The notes under the pieces: model-generated
Seen by the model: only the letters and a program-made list of their open reading frames with translations
Told to the model about the DNA's origin: nothing
Database searches by the model: none
Shown: in pieces, positions 24,301-36,477 of the stretch
How positions within the stretch are numbered: the first letter of the stretch is position 1
Layout of the letters: each line of letters starts with the position of its first letter
From: Erpobdella octoculata
Lineage: Eukaryota > Annelida > Clitellata > Hirudinida > Erpobdellidae
Direction of reading: 5' to 3'
Assembly (NCBI GenBank): GCA_963978895.1
Contig: OZ022242.1
Coordinates: 21,360,129 to 21,424,128 of the forward strand
DNA length: 64,000 bases
Position numbers and translations under genes: made by a program

Positions 24301-24546
24301 ATACTTTAAATCCTCGTTATTTCGTCATGTTGACTAACGGGAAGCAAAAAATAATTCATTAATAAAAATTTTAATAATATATATGGATTATTATTTTAAT
24401 AAAGAGTTATGTCACTCGAATTTAGTAAAATATTGCATTGTGACAGAGAATACATCTCTATTCGAAGTTTCAGGTCAATTGAATAAATGCTTGTGATCTA
24501 AAATTCGATTTGAAAATACAAACCATTAAACATACGACAATCAGAT

Positions 24547-25740
24547 CAGTGTTGGGTAATATTTCAAATACATTATATTTAAAATACGTATTTTAAATAA
24601 TTTTAAGTATTTTTGTATTTTGATTTGCAATACTTTTAGAAAATTTATTTAGTATTTTTATTTTAAATAATTTTGAAAAATAATTTGAATATTTTAAACA
24701 ACGAATAAAATACCAAATACATTTTCGACATTTCCAAAAATATAAAGTTTGGGAAACTTTAAAATTAATAAATAAGTGTTATAATAATGTTTATATCGTG
24801 GTTTTATACCATAATCGATGTTTAGTTAATGTACTTCCTTTTGTTTCATAAGCTTAGCGCGAGGTTGGATTTTAGAGTTTGTAGTAAAAGTAGGTCGTTG
24901 TAGTTAGAATTAAAGTTTAAAGTTTTTTAATACTAAGATGGCAGATAATTCAGGCAGTGGTGTTCGAATCCCGGCCATATTAGATGGCGAATTCTTCAAA
25001 ATTGTTAGCCGAGACGGGGATAAATTTGTGGCCAAGGGCATGAAATGCGCTTCGAATAAAACATTCAGGTTTAATATCTGCAACAACAAATTTATTGGCT
25101 CACTTGAAACGTGTCCACCCTTGTTTGATGAAAAAATTTGATAGTCACAAGATTGAATTTCTCCTAAAAAAGATGTGGTGATAGATTCCCATTCAAAGCA
25201 ACATGATGAAGAAGACGATTTTTTCTCTTTTGAATCAGCTACATCCGTGACAGTCAACAATTCAGAGGCCACAGCATTTTTGGAAAACATGTGTTTTAAA
25301 CATGTCTAAGCGGTACAACACTGTCATCCCATCTTTGGCTCCAGTGGAACGCCTGTTCAGCATCGGGGGAAAATAATGACCCCTTACCGCAATCGTTTGA
25401 CTGATGAAACTTTTGAACAATTACTAATTTTAAAAGCAAATTTTCATTTTAAAAGTTGAATCTGTTAATCTGTTTATTTTATTGTAATAAAAGATTTACC
25501 CTGTTGACTTGTTTTTGTTAAAAAGTGCTTGAGATGCGTGTTGATGATAATGATGTATCAGCATCAAGTGTTATCAAACGTATTTTAGTATTTTGCAGTA
25601 AAATACTTTAATGCATTTTGTATTTTACATTTGAAATATTTTCAAAAAAACTATTTGTATTTTGTACTTGAAATACTGTTTAACAAAGTATTTGTATTTT
25701 ATATTTAAATTACACTTGGACAGTATTTTACCCAACACTG
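24547..25740 (+). mobile_element. hAT transposon relic with perfect 8-bp duplication
   Basis: Ends CAGTGTTGGGTAATA and (reverse) CAGTGTTGGGTAAAATACTG, flanked by AATCAGAT at 24539-24546 and 25741-25748. Inside, 24938-25141 reads MADNSGSGVRIPAILDGEFF (an N-terminal finger region with CNICNNKF-like spacing), and 25310-25460 reads PSLAPVERLFSIGG and, after a frame change, YRNRLTDETFEQLLILKANF, the hAT C-terminal dimerisation block. The catalytic middle is deleted. Subterminal sequence is full of ATTT-rich TATTTGTATTTT repeats. Confidence 0.85.
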
Positions 25741-25748
25741 AATCAGAT

Positions 25749-25835
25749 GAACTGACTGACTGACTGATTGATTGACTGATTGATTGATTGATTGATTGAT
25801 AGATTAATTAATTGATTTATTGATTTATTGATCCA
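25749..25835. repeat. (GACT/GATT)n microsatellite
   Basis: GACTGACT changing to GATTGATT and ATTGATTT. The GACT start is like the 5' ends of Helitron families A and C, into which the neighbouring hAT may have inserted. Confidence 0.8.
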
Positions 25836-26121
25836 GCATTTTAAATCTCTTGTCGTATCTAAACAAAACGCAGAAATATTCAAGTTTCATACATTGTTAA
25901 AATATATTTTAATTAAATAAAAAGTAAATATTTTATTGTAAATTAAATTTAAGTAATTGAAGCTTATTTTAAAAACAAAAACTTCAAATAAACACAGCAC
26001 TACAAAAGTAATGTTTCTGTACTTTGTTTTGGGCGATAATATATAACAGTTGTTTTTAGGTTTGTTCTCACCCGTCGCTGAGAAAACTATATTAATATTG
26101 CTTTTGAAAGTTTATTTTAAA

Positions 26122-27477
26122 ATGGCTGACAGCAGTATTCTGGAATTACAAAGACGTGGTCATGAAATGAGAGAACGATTGATGGATGCGATGGTGAAAG
26201 AGGCTCTCTTCCCGAAGAAAAACGTACATTTTTGTTTGATGTTATATACAAATATTTATAATTTATAAATTGAATTGAAACTAGGACTTTGTAGTAATTC
26301 TTTAGTTTAGTATCGCGAGTCGATTTTAATAGGAAATAAAAAATAGTAAAATGTTTTTAAAATAACGTTGATACATTATAAAAAAAACTTATCACGTCGC
26401 TGAAGTTAGCAACAGTAGCTAACTTTGCCTGCATTATATAGAGAAATTTCAAAGTCGAGGCATTTATTTTTTTAATATATTTTAATAGGAAATTAAAAAA
26501 CAAAACGATCTGTACTATTTTCAACTAAATGCCTCAATTATTAACGGAGTTATATGGTAAAAACTATTGCGATTAAATCGGTCGCTGTCTTTATTTACAA
26601 TAGGCTACTCAAAATCTGTTGCTAACTCTTCACGCATTTTATATAGAAAATTCAAAGTCGAGGCATTTTAATAAAATTTACATATTTTAATAGATATTTC
26701 AAAAACAGATCAATCTGTCCAAGTCTCATCAAAATATCGAAAAAATTAACAGAGTAATTCAGTAAAAACTGTTCGATAAAATCTGTTGCTAACTCTTCAC
26801 GCATTTTATATAGAAAAATCAAAGTCGATGCATTTTAATAAAATTTACATATTTTAATAGATATTTCAAAAACAAATCAATCTGTCCAAGTCTCATCAAA
26901 ATATCGAAAAAATTAACAGAGTAATTCAGTAAAACTGTTCGATGAAATCTGTTTTGAAATATCTATTAAAATATGTAAATTTTATTAAAATGCCTCGACT
27001 TTGAATTTTCTATATAAAATGCGTGAAGAGTTAGCAACAGATTTTATCGAACCGTTTTTCCAAAGTTGGATTAAAAGCATTATGCTTCAATATGTCATCA
27101 AATAATCTTTGACTAAAAACTAAGCATCTGCGTCCCGTAATCGTTATCTCGAATCGCCATTGAAACGATACAGCCTGCGGAAGAAGTCTCGTATCGAAAT
27201 AAAATAGCGAGACTTAAATTTGGTTCTCGTATAAAATCTCGAAAGAAATACCGAGATTTAAAAAAAATATTTTCCAATAAATAACGAAAGTCATACATAT
27301 TTAATTAACGATTGTCACAACTGTGAATATTTGCAATTGATTCATCAACATTGATTAATTAATCTACCTATTGACAGAAGTTTATAACTATTATCATCCC
27401 CACTTTAAATTCGGTTTTCCTGACAGCTTGTAGCCCCATTATTTACTATTTTTAGTCTGGGAACCGGCAGCATATTT

Positions 27478-27521
<44 letters not shown>

Positions 27522-30500
27522 CCAGCTCGTCTCTGTTCTATAGCTTTTTTTAGTCCCACATTGAGAATAAGAATAGTGATCAAAGATATCTAAAGCCACG
27601 CCCCTCTTAGGCTGCTAGTCGACCTCTGCATACTACTGATACTACAAGACAATCGTACTCGCTGACATCGATGACTATTATTATTAATGAGTAATGTAAT
27701 AGTAATGATCATTCTATGTTTATGTTTTGGTTTAGTCTGTTTGATAAACTTATTTTTTCAAATTTGTTACATAGAATTGGAATGATTATTTTAGTGTTTC
27801 GATATCCGTAATTGACCGTAATAGTATCTCATCTGAGATATATATTTATAATCTCGATTATATTGTTGGTTGTATGTGAGTGTGTGTGCCACCTGTAGTG
27901 TGCACGTCGTCTGCAGCTGGAATTCGAAACTTTTTCAGCTTCTTTCTTGCTATTGCTAACCGGATTCGCCATTGCCTATAAATAAACCCGCTGGGTTTTT
28001 TTCACTTTCTCAATTCTTGCATAGAGGCACTTTCTCGTGTTTGTCATCATGCCGCGTCACCGGGGTCAAATTTGGGAGTACTTTGAGGAAGAGACGGTCA
28101 CACAGAAAGTCAATGACAAGGATGTAGAAGTAAATCTTGCCAAATACAAAGACTGCAGGAAACAGTATCATTTTAACGATGGTAACACCACAGGCATGCG
28201 AGGACATCTCAAACGCAATCATCCTCTTGCCTTCTATTTAGAGTCTAAATTTAGAGTAATAGATCTACCGAAACTAAACAAATGAAACTTATTTCAAGTT
28301 TAAAAAAAAATTAAATTTGGTAAATTTTTTATAAATTTATAAATTTTTTAATATTTAAATATTTTTTTTCAATGAATTCCTTTAATGTAGTTATTAATAT
28401 TGTCTGTCGCGTATAGTTCATCATTCTATGTTATCTCGTTTTATTCGAGACAAAATTTCCACTTCAGTCGAGATCCCGATATCGTATCGTATCGGAATCG
28501 CCTCGTTATTGATCGAGGCGTCTCGTATCGTTTAACCCGTTTTAGACCATAGTACGTTTTACGAACACACTTATTTTTGGCGTTGCATAAAATTAAGTTG
28601 TAATTTTTTTTCTGTTAAAAGTTTTTTTTTATGTTAAGAAAGCTTCAATACACTGTATAAAAATTTTTAAATAATTTTTTTATTCGTATTAAGTAGTTTA
28701 ATCTGGATTAGAATATGAGCATTTTCAAGGTTTTCGACCGATATTACTTTAAAAATTTATTATGCTAATTTCATGAGAGTTATCATAACAAAAGTTTGAA
28801 ATATCGAAAGAGGATGTACTCAAAAGTAAACAGCAACGTTAATTAAATTTTATTGTGTTTACACTAACCCACAATCTGAACATGTATGAGTCATGCTCGT
28901 TCTACGATCGTTGGGCGTATAGAGTACTTTATGCGAACGAGTCGAAACTAGTTTATTCAGCTTATAGTTGTGCAGTGGTTGAATTGGTGATAGGGTATTT
29001 TGCAAATTTCATTCTTCGAATGAAATGTTTGTAAAGTTTAAAAATGAAAGGCGTCAAACAGAACGTTTTTTCACGTTGAAAGAAGCTATGTAACTAATTC
29101 TTGATGATGATGATAGCATTGAGGTCGACATACTTGTCATTCTTCCGCCCGGCGCATCATAACACGTGACTGATGAATAAGCAAATGAAGAAGAAATGTT
29201 ATTCTTTGTAATATCCGGGAAGGTAGAAGTTGATTATACTAATGATGGGATGGGATTAGACTGTGTCTGTTCTTTGGGTGAAGAAATGTAGGTTGCAAAT
29301 ACGGTCAGTTCAATGCCGCGGCAACCAAAACGCCAAAAACGATTGAAATGCACTTGTACCAAAAAGAGTCATTTGAATAGCCACTTTTAAAACAGTCTAT
29401 ATATAACGAGTTTGAAACACCACAATGGTGCTTTGCTTGAAAAACCCCATATAGGCTGTTTAGGTTGTTTTATACCGCTGAAATGAATTCATGCACGGTT
29501 GAAGAAACAAAACGATAGGGAAGATACAGCAACTGGCCATGGTCACGATCTTGAAAATGTGAAAACAGTAGGTCGCTACAAGCTGGAAAATTATGGCAAA
29601 ACACTGTACATGTGGGCCAAGTGCGACAAACGACTTCATCGGAATTGTTTTGGTGCTGAAACGACTATCATGAACTGCTTGACTGATTTATTGAATGTTA
29701 AATTTTTGGATTTTATTGAACTGTGTTACTGATAAAGTCAGAAATGTGTTTTTAGCTTTTCTGTTTATAGCCTAAAATTTATATTATAATTGTTTGCGTT
29801 GAGAACAAAAAAAATTGACTTTTAAACATTTTGTCGTTTTCAGTAGTCTATACGACCAGCGTTCGAAAAACGAGCATAGTGAATTTTCAAAGTTTTCTTT
29901 CAAATAAAAAATAATTAAAAATAAATCTGTTAAAACATAAGCAAGTAACTTAGAAATAACAAAAAAAAATAATAGAAATCTAATTAATAAAGTTTTGGAC
30001 CTAAACGGGTTAATTAGAGACAAATTTCAGAAATCGTATCGTTCCAAAAAAATAACGGGACACAGAAGCTTACTAAAAAATAAAAGCGTGGGACGCTCAT
30101 CATAATCCATGGATTATGATGGAAATGGATTAGGATGAGCTCCGACGCTTTTATTTTTAGTCAAAGATTATTTGATGACATATAGAAGGAAAGGAAAAAA
30201 AATTATTTGATACTTTTTAGTGCACTTTCCACGCATAAATAAAAGCATGTTTTTTGAAAAAAATATCTTTTTTCGTAATATTATTTTCAAGTTTACATAG
30301 AATACAACCTAAAAACAGGCCATAGAATAAATATAAAATAATGTGATATTCACCAAAATTATAAGTGTTCACTGTAAACAGCTAGTTAATTGATAATAAC
30401 CGACCAACTGAACAAGTAGTCTATACAATGGATGACAGGGTCTTATATACGTATGCGGAGTATTGAAAAACTTTTTTACACAAAAGGCGAAATCCATGGC

Positions 30501-33500
30501 TTTTACACGCGTGCGGCCTTTACACGAAAGCGGCCTATATGCGCTAAAATATGGTAATAGATTTATTTTTAAAGAAAAATTTTTATTTAAAAGGGAATTA
30601 TAAATACTGTCTCTGCGATAATAGTTTGTCAACTAGAGAATTTTTGTGAAAGCGTTGAATTCTACTAAAAGAATGTATAATTATAAAACATACTTCTTGT
30701 TATTATTTTTCTGTTTTTGTTTGTTTCAGAAAAGAGATCACATCAACTCAGATTTTAGAATGAGAATGCTTCTGGATGTTAGTTTTATAATGATTTTAAA
30801 CTGTTTTATAACAACAATTTATTTAATATATGTTTGATTATGGTAATATATTACTTGATTTACTTTTTTATTTTTAGCGGTCTCTGGATAATGCTGGAGA
30901 ACTCAAAGAATTATATGAAGATAAGGATGGGTAAGCTTATTAGTATATTTTGTAAAGATGTATTTATTGGACGTTATAATTATTGTTACAAAATATTTTT
31001 ATTTAATAGTTTGAGGAAAGAAGAAATTGCTGCTCTTTCAGGTCCAAATGAGTTTGCAGAATTTTACAGTCGACTTAAATCTATTAAAGATTTTCACAGG
31101 AAACATCCGAATGAGGTTGAGATTTTCTCAAATTATATTTTATTTATTTTTTTGGTCTAAAATAATTCTGATGGCTTTTTAAAAATTTAAGATTTGCGTT
31201 CCGATGTCGGTCGAATTTGATGAACTTGCAAAAGTAAGAGAGAATCCTTCTGATGAAACACAAGGTTTGCTCTAATATATTCATCATAAAGTAAAAATTC
31301 AAATTATTCACTAGATTAACACAATTTTTAGATTCTATATTACAATTTCTTATTGTTTTTTTTTTTATAAATGACAGATTTAGTTCAGTTTACTGACGAA
31401 GAAGGATACGGTGAATATTTGGATCTTCATGAATGTTACAACTTGTACATTAATCTGAAAGGAGTTGAGGTGTGTTTGTGTTGTATTTTATATTCAAATT
31501 ATACTCATTGAGGTCAATAAGTACACATTAGCAGTTTATCAATTACAGAAAGTTGACTACCTAACCTACATAGCAAATTTTGACCATTTCTTTGAAATCC
31601 CCAAAGATAGAAAAAACTCGACCTACAAGGAGTTAGTAATTTTTTCCAAGTTGCTATTAAAGCCAAAGTTTCTTGTTATTTGAAATATTTATTGAGTGTA
31701 ATTCTGTTTTGAATGTTTTTCATAAATGTTATTGTTCATTTCAGTTATTTGTTGTCACTTCTTATATACTTAGAAGATTACTTGTCTCGCGTCAAGCCCA
31801 TGCATGACATGGCAGAGGTTAGAAATTATTTTATTTATTATTAAACAATGCATTGAAGCACCTGGAATTAATCAGTTTGATTTCTTACAAAGGAACTTGA
31901 AAGAGTTTCAAAAGATTTTGAGAAACGATGGTCAGAAGGGAGTTTCCCAGGATGGCCGGTATGGTTGTCTTTAAAATTTTCTCATTTTTTCATGTATAAA
32001 AACTACTTTTTATTTGATTAGCCTGATAATTGAAAATCATAGGATTATTTAAAAAAAATCATTTTTGCATTTCAGAAAGAAGCTTCTGGTGCACTTGCTC
32101 ACACTGGAGCCCATCTAGATCTTTCAGCATTTTCATCTTGGGAGGTTATTTAGTGCTATAAAATAACTCTGTTGATTTTCTATATAACATTTAATTGAAG
32201 ATGTTAAAGCTGAGTCCAATATTAATGTCAAGTGTGTGACCATGTTTACTTATTTAAGTGGCACACAATAATCGATGTAGGAGTGGGTGTGAATGAAGGA
32301 ACCATAGCTAGTGTGTCCAGTTCAAGTTAAAATTCAAATGGTGATATATCTGGACAATTTGTGGTGCATCATATCACATGGAAAGAAAGACATACATGAA
32401 ATACAGTAAATGTCTAAGCTCATCTCAGCATTGAAAAATTATTTTAAGATCTTTTAAGCTCATTACTGAATCAAAGCAGCAATGCATAGCTTACTTAATT
32501 AGTGATCAGCAAATGATCCTCATAGTAGCATTACTTGTTTATGATTGTGTGACATGACATTATTATATCCTAATAATGGATCAACTTCATGCATGCTCAA
32601 CATCGTTGAAATATGTAGTATTGCCCTATAATGATTACAGTTGGTTGAGTCTCCACACTCACACCATATAAAAAAGCAAACTGTTTTTGGTACTCTTTTG
32701 AGAAAATATTGCTAGAGAAAAATATTTCAATAATGTTATTAAACTCATCAAAATTTCTTTATTTTTTATTAAATATCTCAGTAAACGTTTTGACAGGAAC
32801 TGGCTTCACTTGGTCTCGATCGACTCAAGTCTGGTCTAATGGCACTTGGATTAAAGTGTGGAGGGTATGTATATGTGATATTGGTTTTTAGTGATTTAAT
32901 GTTATTAATCAAAAATTTATCATTAAAATTTACTCTGTAAATGATGTTTATGAAACTGAAGATTTGTTGAATTATAGGAGTTTTCTATTCAGTTGTCAAT
33001 TTTAAATTTAGTACAAGTATTATTTGTAGTTGTCACAATTAGATTACTCTTATTTACATTTTTAGAATTATTTGTTTTTCAGTACATTAGAAGAAAGAGC
33101 TCAAAGACTCTTTATGTGCAAAGGAAAAGATTTGAAAGATATTGATCCTTCTTTTCTTGCCAAATCCAAACCTGGCAAAGCTGGAAAAACAAGGTTTATT
33201 GCTTACACTAGCACAACAGTGGTCTTTAAAAACATTAGTTTTTTTAAAACATTTTTTTTATTAATATTATTTGCATATCCTTTCATCTGAACAAGAATAT
33301 GTAAATTTCAACCAACTTTTTACAGAGACTCTGAAGCCTTCAAAGAAATTGCTTTACTTGAAGCTCAAGTCTACTGTCTCAGTGAATTGTTGGGAGAGCA
33401 GAGAGCAGCTACTAGAGAGAACATTCAAAGAAAACAAGCAAGGACAGTCAACGAAAGAGAAGAATCTGATAACGAAGGAGTGTCCGATAATGATTCAGAC

Positions 33501-34116
33501 GCAGAAGAAAATGACGTTCCTTACAATCCCAAAAATCTTCCACTAGGCTGGGATGGTAAACCAATACCATACTGGCTGTACAAGTTACATGGCCTCAATA
33601 TCAGCTACACTTGTGAGATTTGTGGAAATTACACTTACAGAGGTCCCAAAGTGTTCCAACGCCATTTTGCAGTGAGTTTTTAGCTATGCTACAGAGCAAA
33701 AAACACTTTTTCATATATTATGATTATTTTATTTCAAAGGAATGGAGACACGCTCATGGCATGAGGTGCTTAGGAATACCAAACACAGCCCACTTTGCTA
33801 ATGTCACACTCATTGAAGATGCTATTGCATGTAAGTCTCTGGTTGATTATGTAATTCTGGTATGAATTTTGAGTTAATTTAATTTTTAATTTAATTAAAG
33901 TGTGGCAAAAACTGAAAGCATCAAAAGAAGTTGAAAGATGGAGACCCGACACAGAGGTACAATCAATCAGATTTTAATTTTGATAAGTCTTTGTTTGCTT
34001 CAGTAATTTCTAAATAGAGTCAATTATTTAAATCACAGGAGGAATTTGAAGACTCAAGCGGCAATGTTGTCACAAAGAAAACATTTGATGACTTGAGGAG
34101 ACAAGGACTTCTGTGA
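26122..34116 (+). CDS. SF3A3: Splicing factor 3A subunit 3 (SF3A60), complete
   Basis: Sixteen exons: 26122-26223, 30730-30777, 30878-30930, 31010-31115, 31192-31264, 31378-31469, 31549-31631, 31745-31817, 31893-31958, 32076-32144, 32797-32864, 33083-33193, 33326-33671, 33740-33830, 33901-33956, 34039-34116. All introns are GT-AG and all phases fit; the product is 504 residues against 501 in human. Blocks seen in order: N-terminal helices ([10 protein letters not shown]), [40 protein letters not shown] SAP region ([15 protein letters not shown]), [20 protein letters not shown], then the matrin-type C2H2 finger [11 protein letters not shown]...HFAEWRHAHG, ending RRQGLL. The protein is part of SF3a in the 17S U2 snRNP and is needed for prespliceosome assembly in the nucleus. 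Intron 1 (4.5 kb) is packed with transposons; the rest are 70-650 bp. TTTTTAG before 26061 may be a 5' untranslated splice acceptor. Confidence 0.97.
26611..27051. repeat. 167-bp direct repeat with inverted third copy, in SF3A3 intron 1
   Basis: The word GTTGCTAACTCTTCACGC starts at 26618 and 26785 (period 167 bp). A reversed copy of the first 100 bases fills 26948-27051 (GCGTGAAGAGTTAGCAACAG). A more diverged copy lies at 26400-26520. The result can fold into a long hairpin; it looks like a foldback element with an internal duplication. Confidence 0.8.
28049..28285 (+). pseudogene. BED-type zinc finger fragment
   Basis: 79-codon frame from ATG 28049: [14 protein letters not shown] (the aromatic W..F of BED fingers), then [22 protein letters not shown]. 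The first zinc-binding Cys of the C-x2-C pair is Tyr here, so the finger is broken. BED fingers are N-terminal DNA-binding domains of hAT transposases; the rest of the transposase is absent. Confidence 0.6.
28536..30009 (+). mobile_element. piggyBac transposon relic
   Basis: Bounded by TTAA at 28532-28535 and 30010-30013. Inverted ends CCCGTTTTAGACC and CCCGTTTAGGTCC. Between about 28990 and 29730 fragments of a piggyBac-like transposase can be read: an acidic N-terminus ([30 protein letters not shown]) and a C-terminal Cys-rich end ([19 protein letters not shown]). The DDD catalytic domain is deleted and there are stops. It inserted into the older element at 27.1-30.2 kb. Confidence 0.8.
30073..30160. 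repeat. Palindromic sequence, 27-29 bp arms
   Basis: CTAAAAAATAAAAGCGTGGG ... CGACGCTTTTATTTTTAG, with a second palindrome ATAATCCATGGATTAT in the loop. It can form a cruciform; shares ATAAAAGCGT with the foldback at 61.6 kb. Confidence 0.7.
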
Positions 34117-34207
34117 GAAAAGATGATCACAACATTGAATGACGATATGCTCTTACATTATTACACAATTTCCACTAAATATTATAATCCAATAATCTGA
34201 AACTGAA

Positions 34208-34213
34208 AATAAA
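34208..34213 (+). terminator. SF3A3 polyadenylation signal
   Basis: AATAAA 92 bases after the SF3A3 stop codon; no other hexamer is closer. Confidence 0.65.
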
Positions 34214-36477
34214 ATGAAACTGTTTTTCATATTGCACAAGTGGCTTGGTTTGTTGTTTCAGCCTACAGTGAAATTACATTTTGCATTGCCCATCGTAAGT
34301 TTGACATTATGCAATTCTAGTATTAAAGACCAAAAAACTATCAAACAGGTGCTAGAAAATATTTATTCAAACTGTTTTTGCAAACAAAACTTTGCTCTGA
34401 AAAGCGGAGTGGCTGTCCGACACGTTGTGAAGGTTTGTGACGTCGGTTGCTCTATTTTTCGTCGACTGGCTCTGCCATTCACTGAATTATTTTGATAGAA
34501 ATGAGCTGAAAATTGTGAGTTAGACAAACTATGATGGAATGCACACATCAAATTTGCACCACTTCTGTAGTGATCAATCATTTTCATTCCATTAAGGAAC
34601 TGAAAAAAGTAACAATTTTATATTATCGATAAAAATGATCCTTTAATAGAATAATTTGAGGCCCAAACAATATTGCAATATGAAAAATAAGACATAATAC
34701 AAAATGAATTACCAATTCTGAATGTGTGTAAGGACACCATGTATTTATGATGTTGATAGAAAAGACAAGGTTGTTAACCTCATGTCAATGGATATCCACA
34801 AACATTTCACTTACCACATACCCTTCAGGGTGGACGTTATATACACAAAATATATAAAAATCAATTTTTCAAAACAATGACTATACGAGACCATGTGAGA
34901 TCCAAAGAGGAATGAAATGTCAAATTGACATTTGAATGTGATTCCTTGGAATCCACATTCTCCTGGTCACGCGTTTTAATCATTTAAAGCCGTTGATAAC
35001 ATTTTTAGCTAGTCATTTTGAATGTACATTAAAATTATCATTGGTTTGTTTTTTTTTGGGAATAATTTTGCGTATGGATCATGTAACTGACATAATATCA
35101 TGCAAAATAACTCCCTAACAAAATTGAATTATTATTATTATCATTATAGCCAAAAATACTATTAATTTTTTTCTTACATAATTTCAAATGTGATACAATT
35201 CCACCAACAAAAAATGATAAAATCAATAACTAACAAACTTTCATTGGTAGGTGCTGACAGTTTAGTCCAATATTCCAGCTTCATGAAGGCTACAAATAAA
35301 TTCAAAATAAAATCTTTCTTTAAATATAAAGTAATGTTAAATTTATTGAAATTGCCATCAGCTATATCCTCAGTAATGCAATTCATAAATTTGTAAAGAA
35401 TCTAAGAACTTCATAAGAGTCACAGTTGTATAAATAGTTGACAATTGTGACATATTAAATATCTTCAGAGTTATCAGTTTGTATTCCAATCAATATCAGT
35501 AACAAGTTAATTTCATATTTTATATAAAGTAATAATTACTAACTAATTCCAGCAAGGTTTTTGCCACATAAAACAAAATGTTATCCAATAATTGTATATA
35601 ATAAATAAATACACTATGACCAACCCATACATATAAAATATGTAAAATAGATGTCATCAACTCCATTTGGGCATTACTGAGGAATATGCTAAATATAGTA
35701 GTTAGAACAGTTACATTGTGAACATTTTAAAAATAATTGAACACTAATAAAAATTGTGAAAAACCATAAAATATGAAACATATAAAAATATTCACTCACT
35801 TTCAATTTGGAATATCTTTACTATACACACGACAAGTTACATATTTGACAAACGAGAAATGATCAGCTCATTAGAGAGGCAACTCAAGCGTGTCAGCCAA
35901 AAACCACTTCAGCAGATATTATCGTCACCACGCTGATACGTGTTATATCCACGTAAATTTACACACTCAAGCGATATAGCAGCCATAACGGCAAACCTGC
36001 TGTGATTTGACTTGATAAAGCTACATGTGAGCCATCAAAATGAAATAAAATAAATAAGACACACGTGAAATGTTGGAAATACGTTTATTATAATCAGCCA
36101 GTTTTTTTATAATAAGAAAAGCATGAACTTCACTGAAACAAAATATTTTTTAATGATAATAATTTAAAAAGTCAACACACTAAGAGAGAACAACACACAT
36201 AATATAGCAACATTGTCAAAATGAAATAACACTTATGTAACATTACTACAGCTCAACAACTGTCATCTTTTCATTTATCTTATAATAAATAGACTGATAA
36301 TGTTATTTAATGATGAAAAAAACAGAGTTTTATATTCATACTTGTATATATATATACATACATGTATGCATACATATGTATATTTATATTAAAAACAACA
36401 GTTGTAACAAAACAAGTAAGTAACTTCCTCTTCAGAAACAATCGAGAAATAATGCAAACCAATCCTTGTCTTTCCAT
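34214..36477. other. Convergent intergenic region
   Basis: Lies between the 3' ends of SF3A3 (plus) and the CELF gene (minus). The right part is probably CELF 3' untranslated sequence; TTTATT at 36084-36089 is an AATAAA on the minus strand, about 390 bases past the stop. The left part holds no gene I can support. A short TATATACATACATGTATGCA-type repeat lies at 36345-36385. Confidence 0.4.

Larger units (their letters stand above)
27090..30184. mobile_element. DNA transposon relic with BED fragment, in SF3A3 intron 1
   Basis: Outer inverted repeats of about 30 bp: ATATGTCATCAAATAATC at 27090 and its reverse complement ending at 30184; inside them a weaker pair, CTAAGCATCTGCGTCCCGT and its reverse near 30060. 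It holds a BED-type finger frame, a 38-bp TA tract (27480-27517) and, inserted in it, a piggyBac. No target duplication was found for the outer ends, so its superfamily is open; hAT is likely from the BED finger. Confidence 0.5.

Noticed and set aside
34214..34495. 93-codon plus-strand frame after SF3A3
   Set aside because: Starts within the polyadenylation region, no family match, composition like surrounding DNA.
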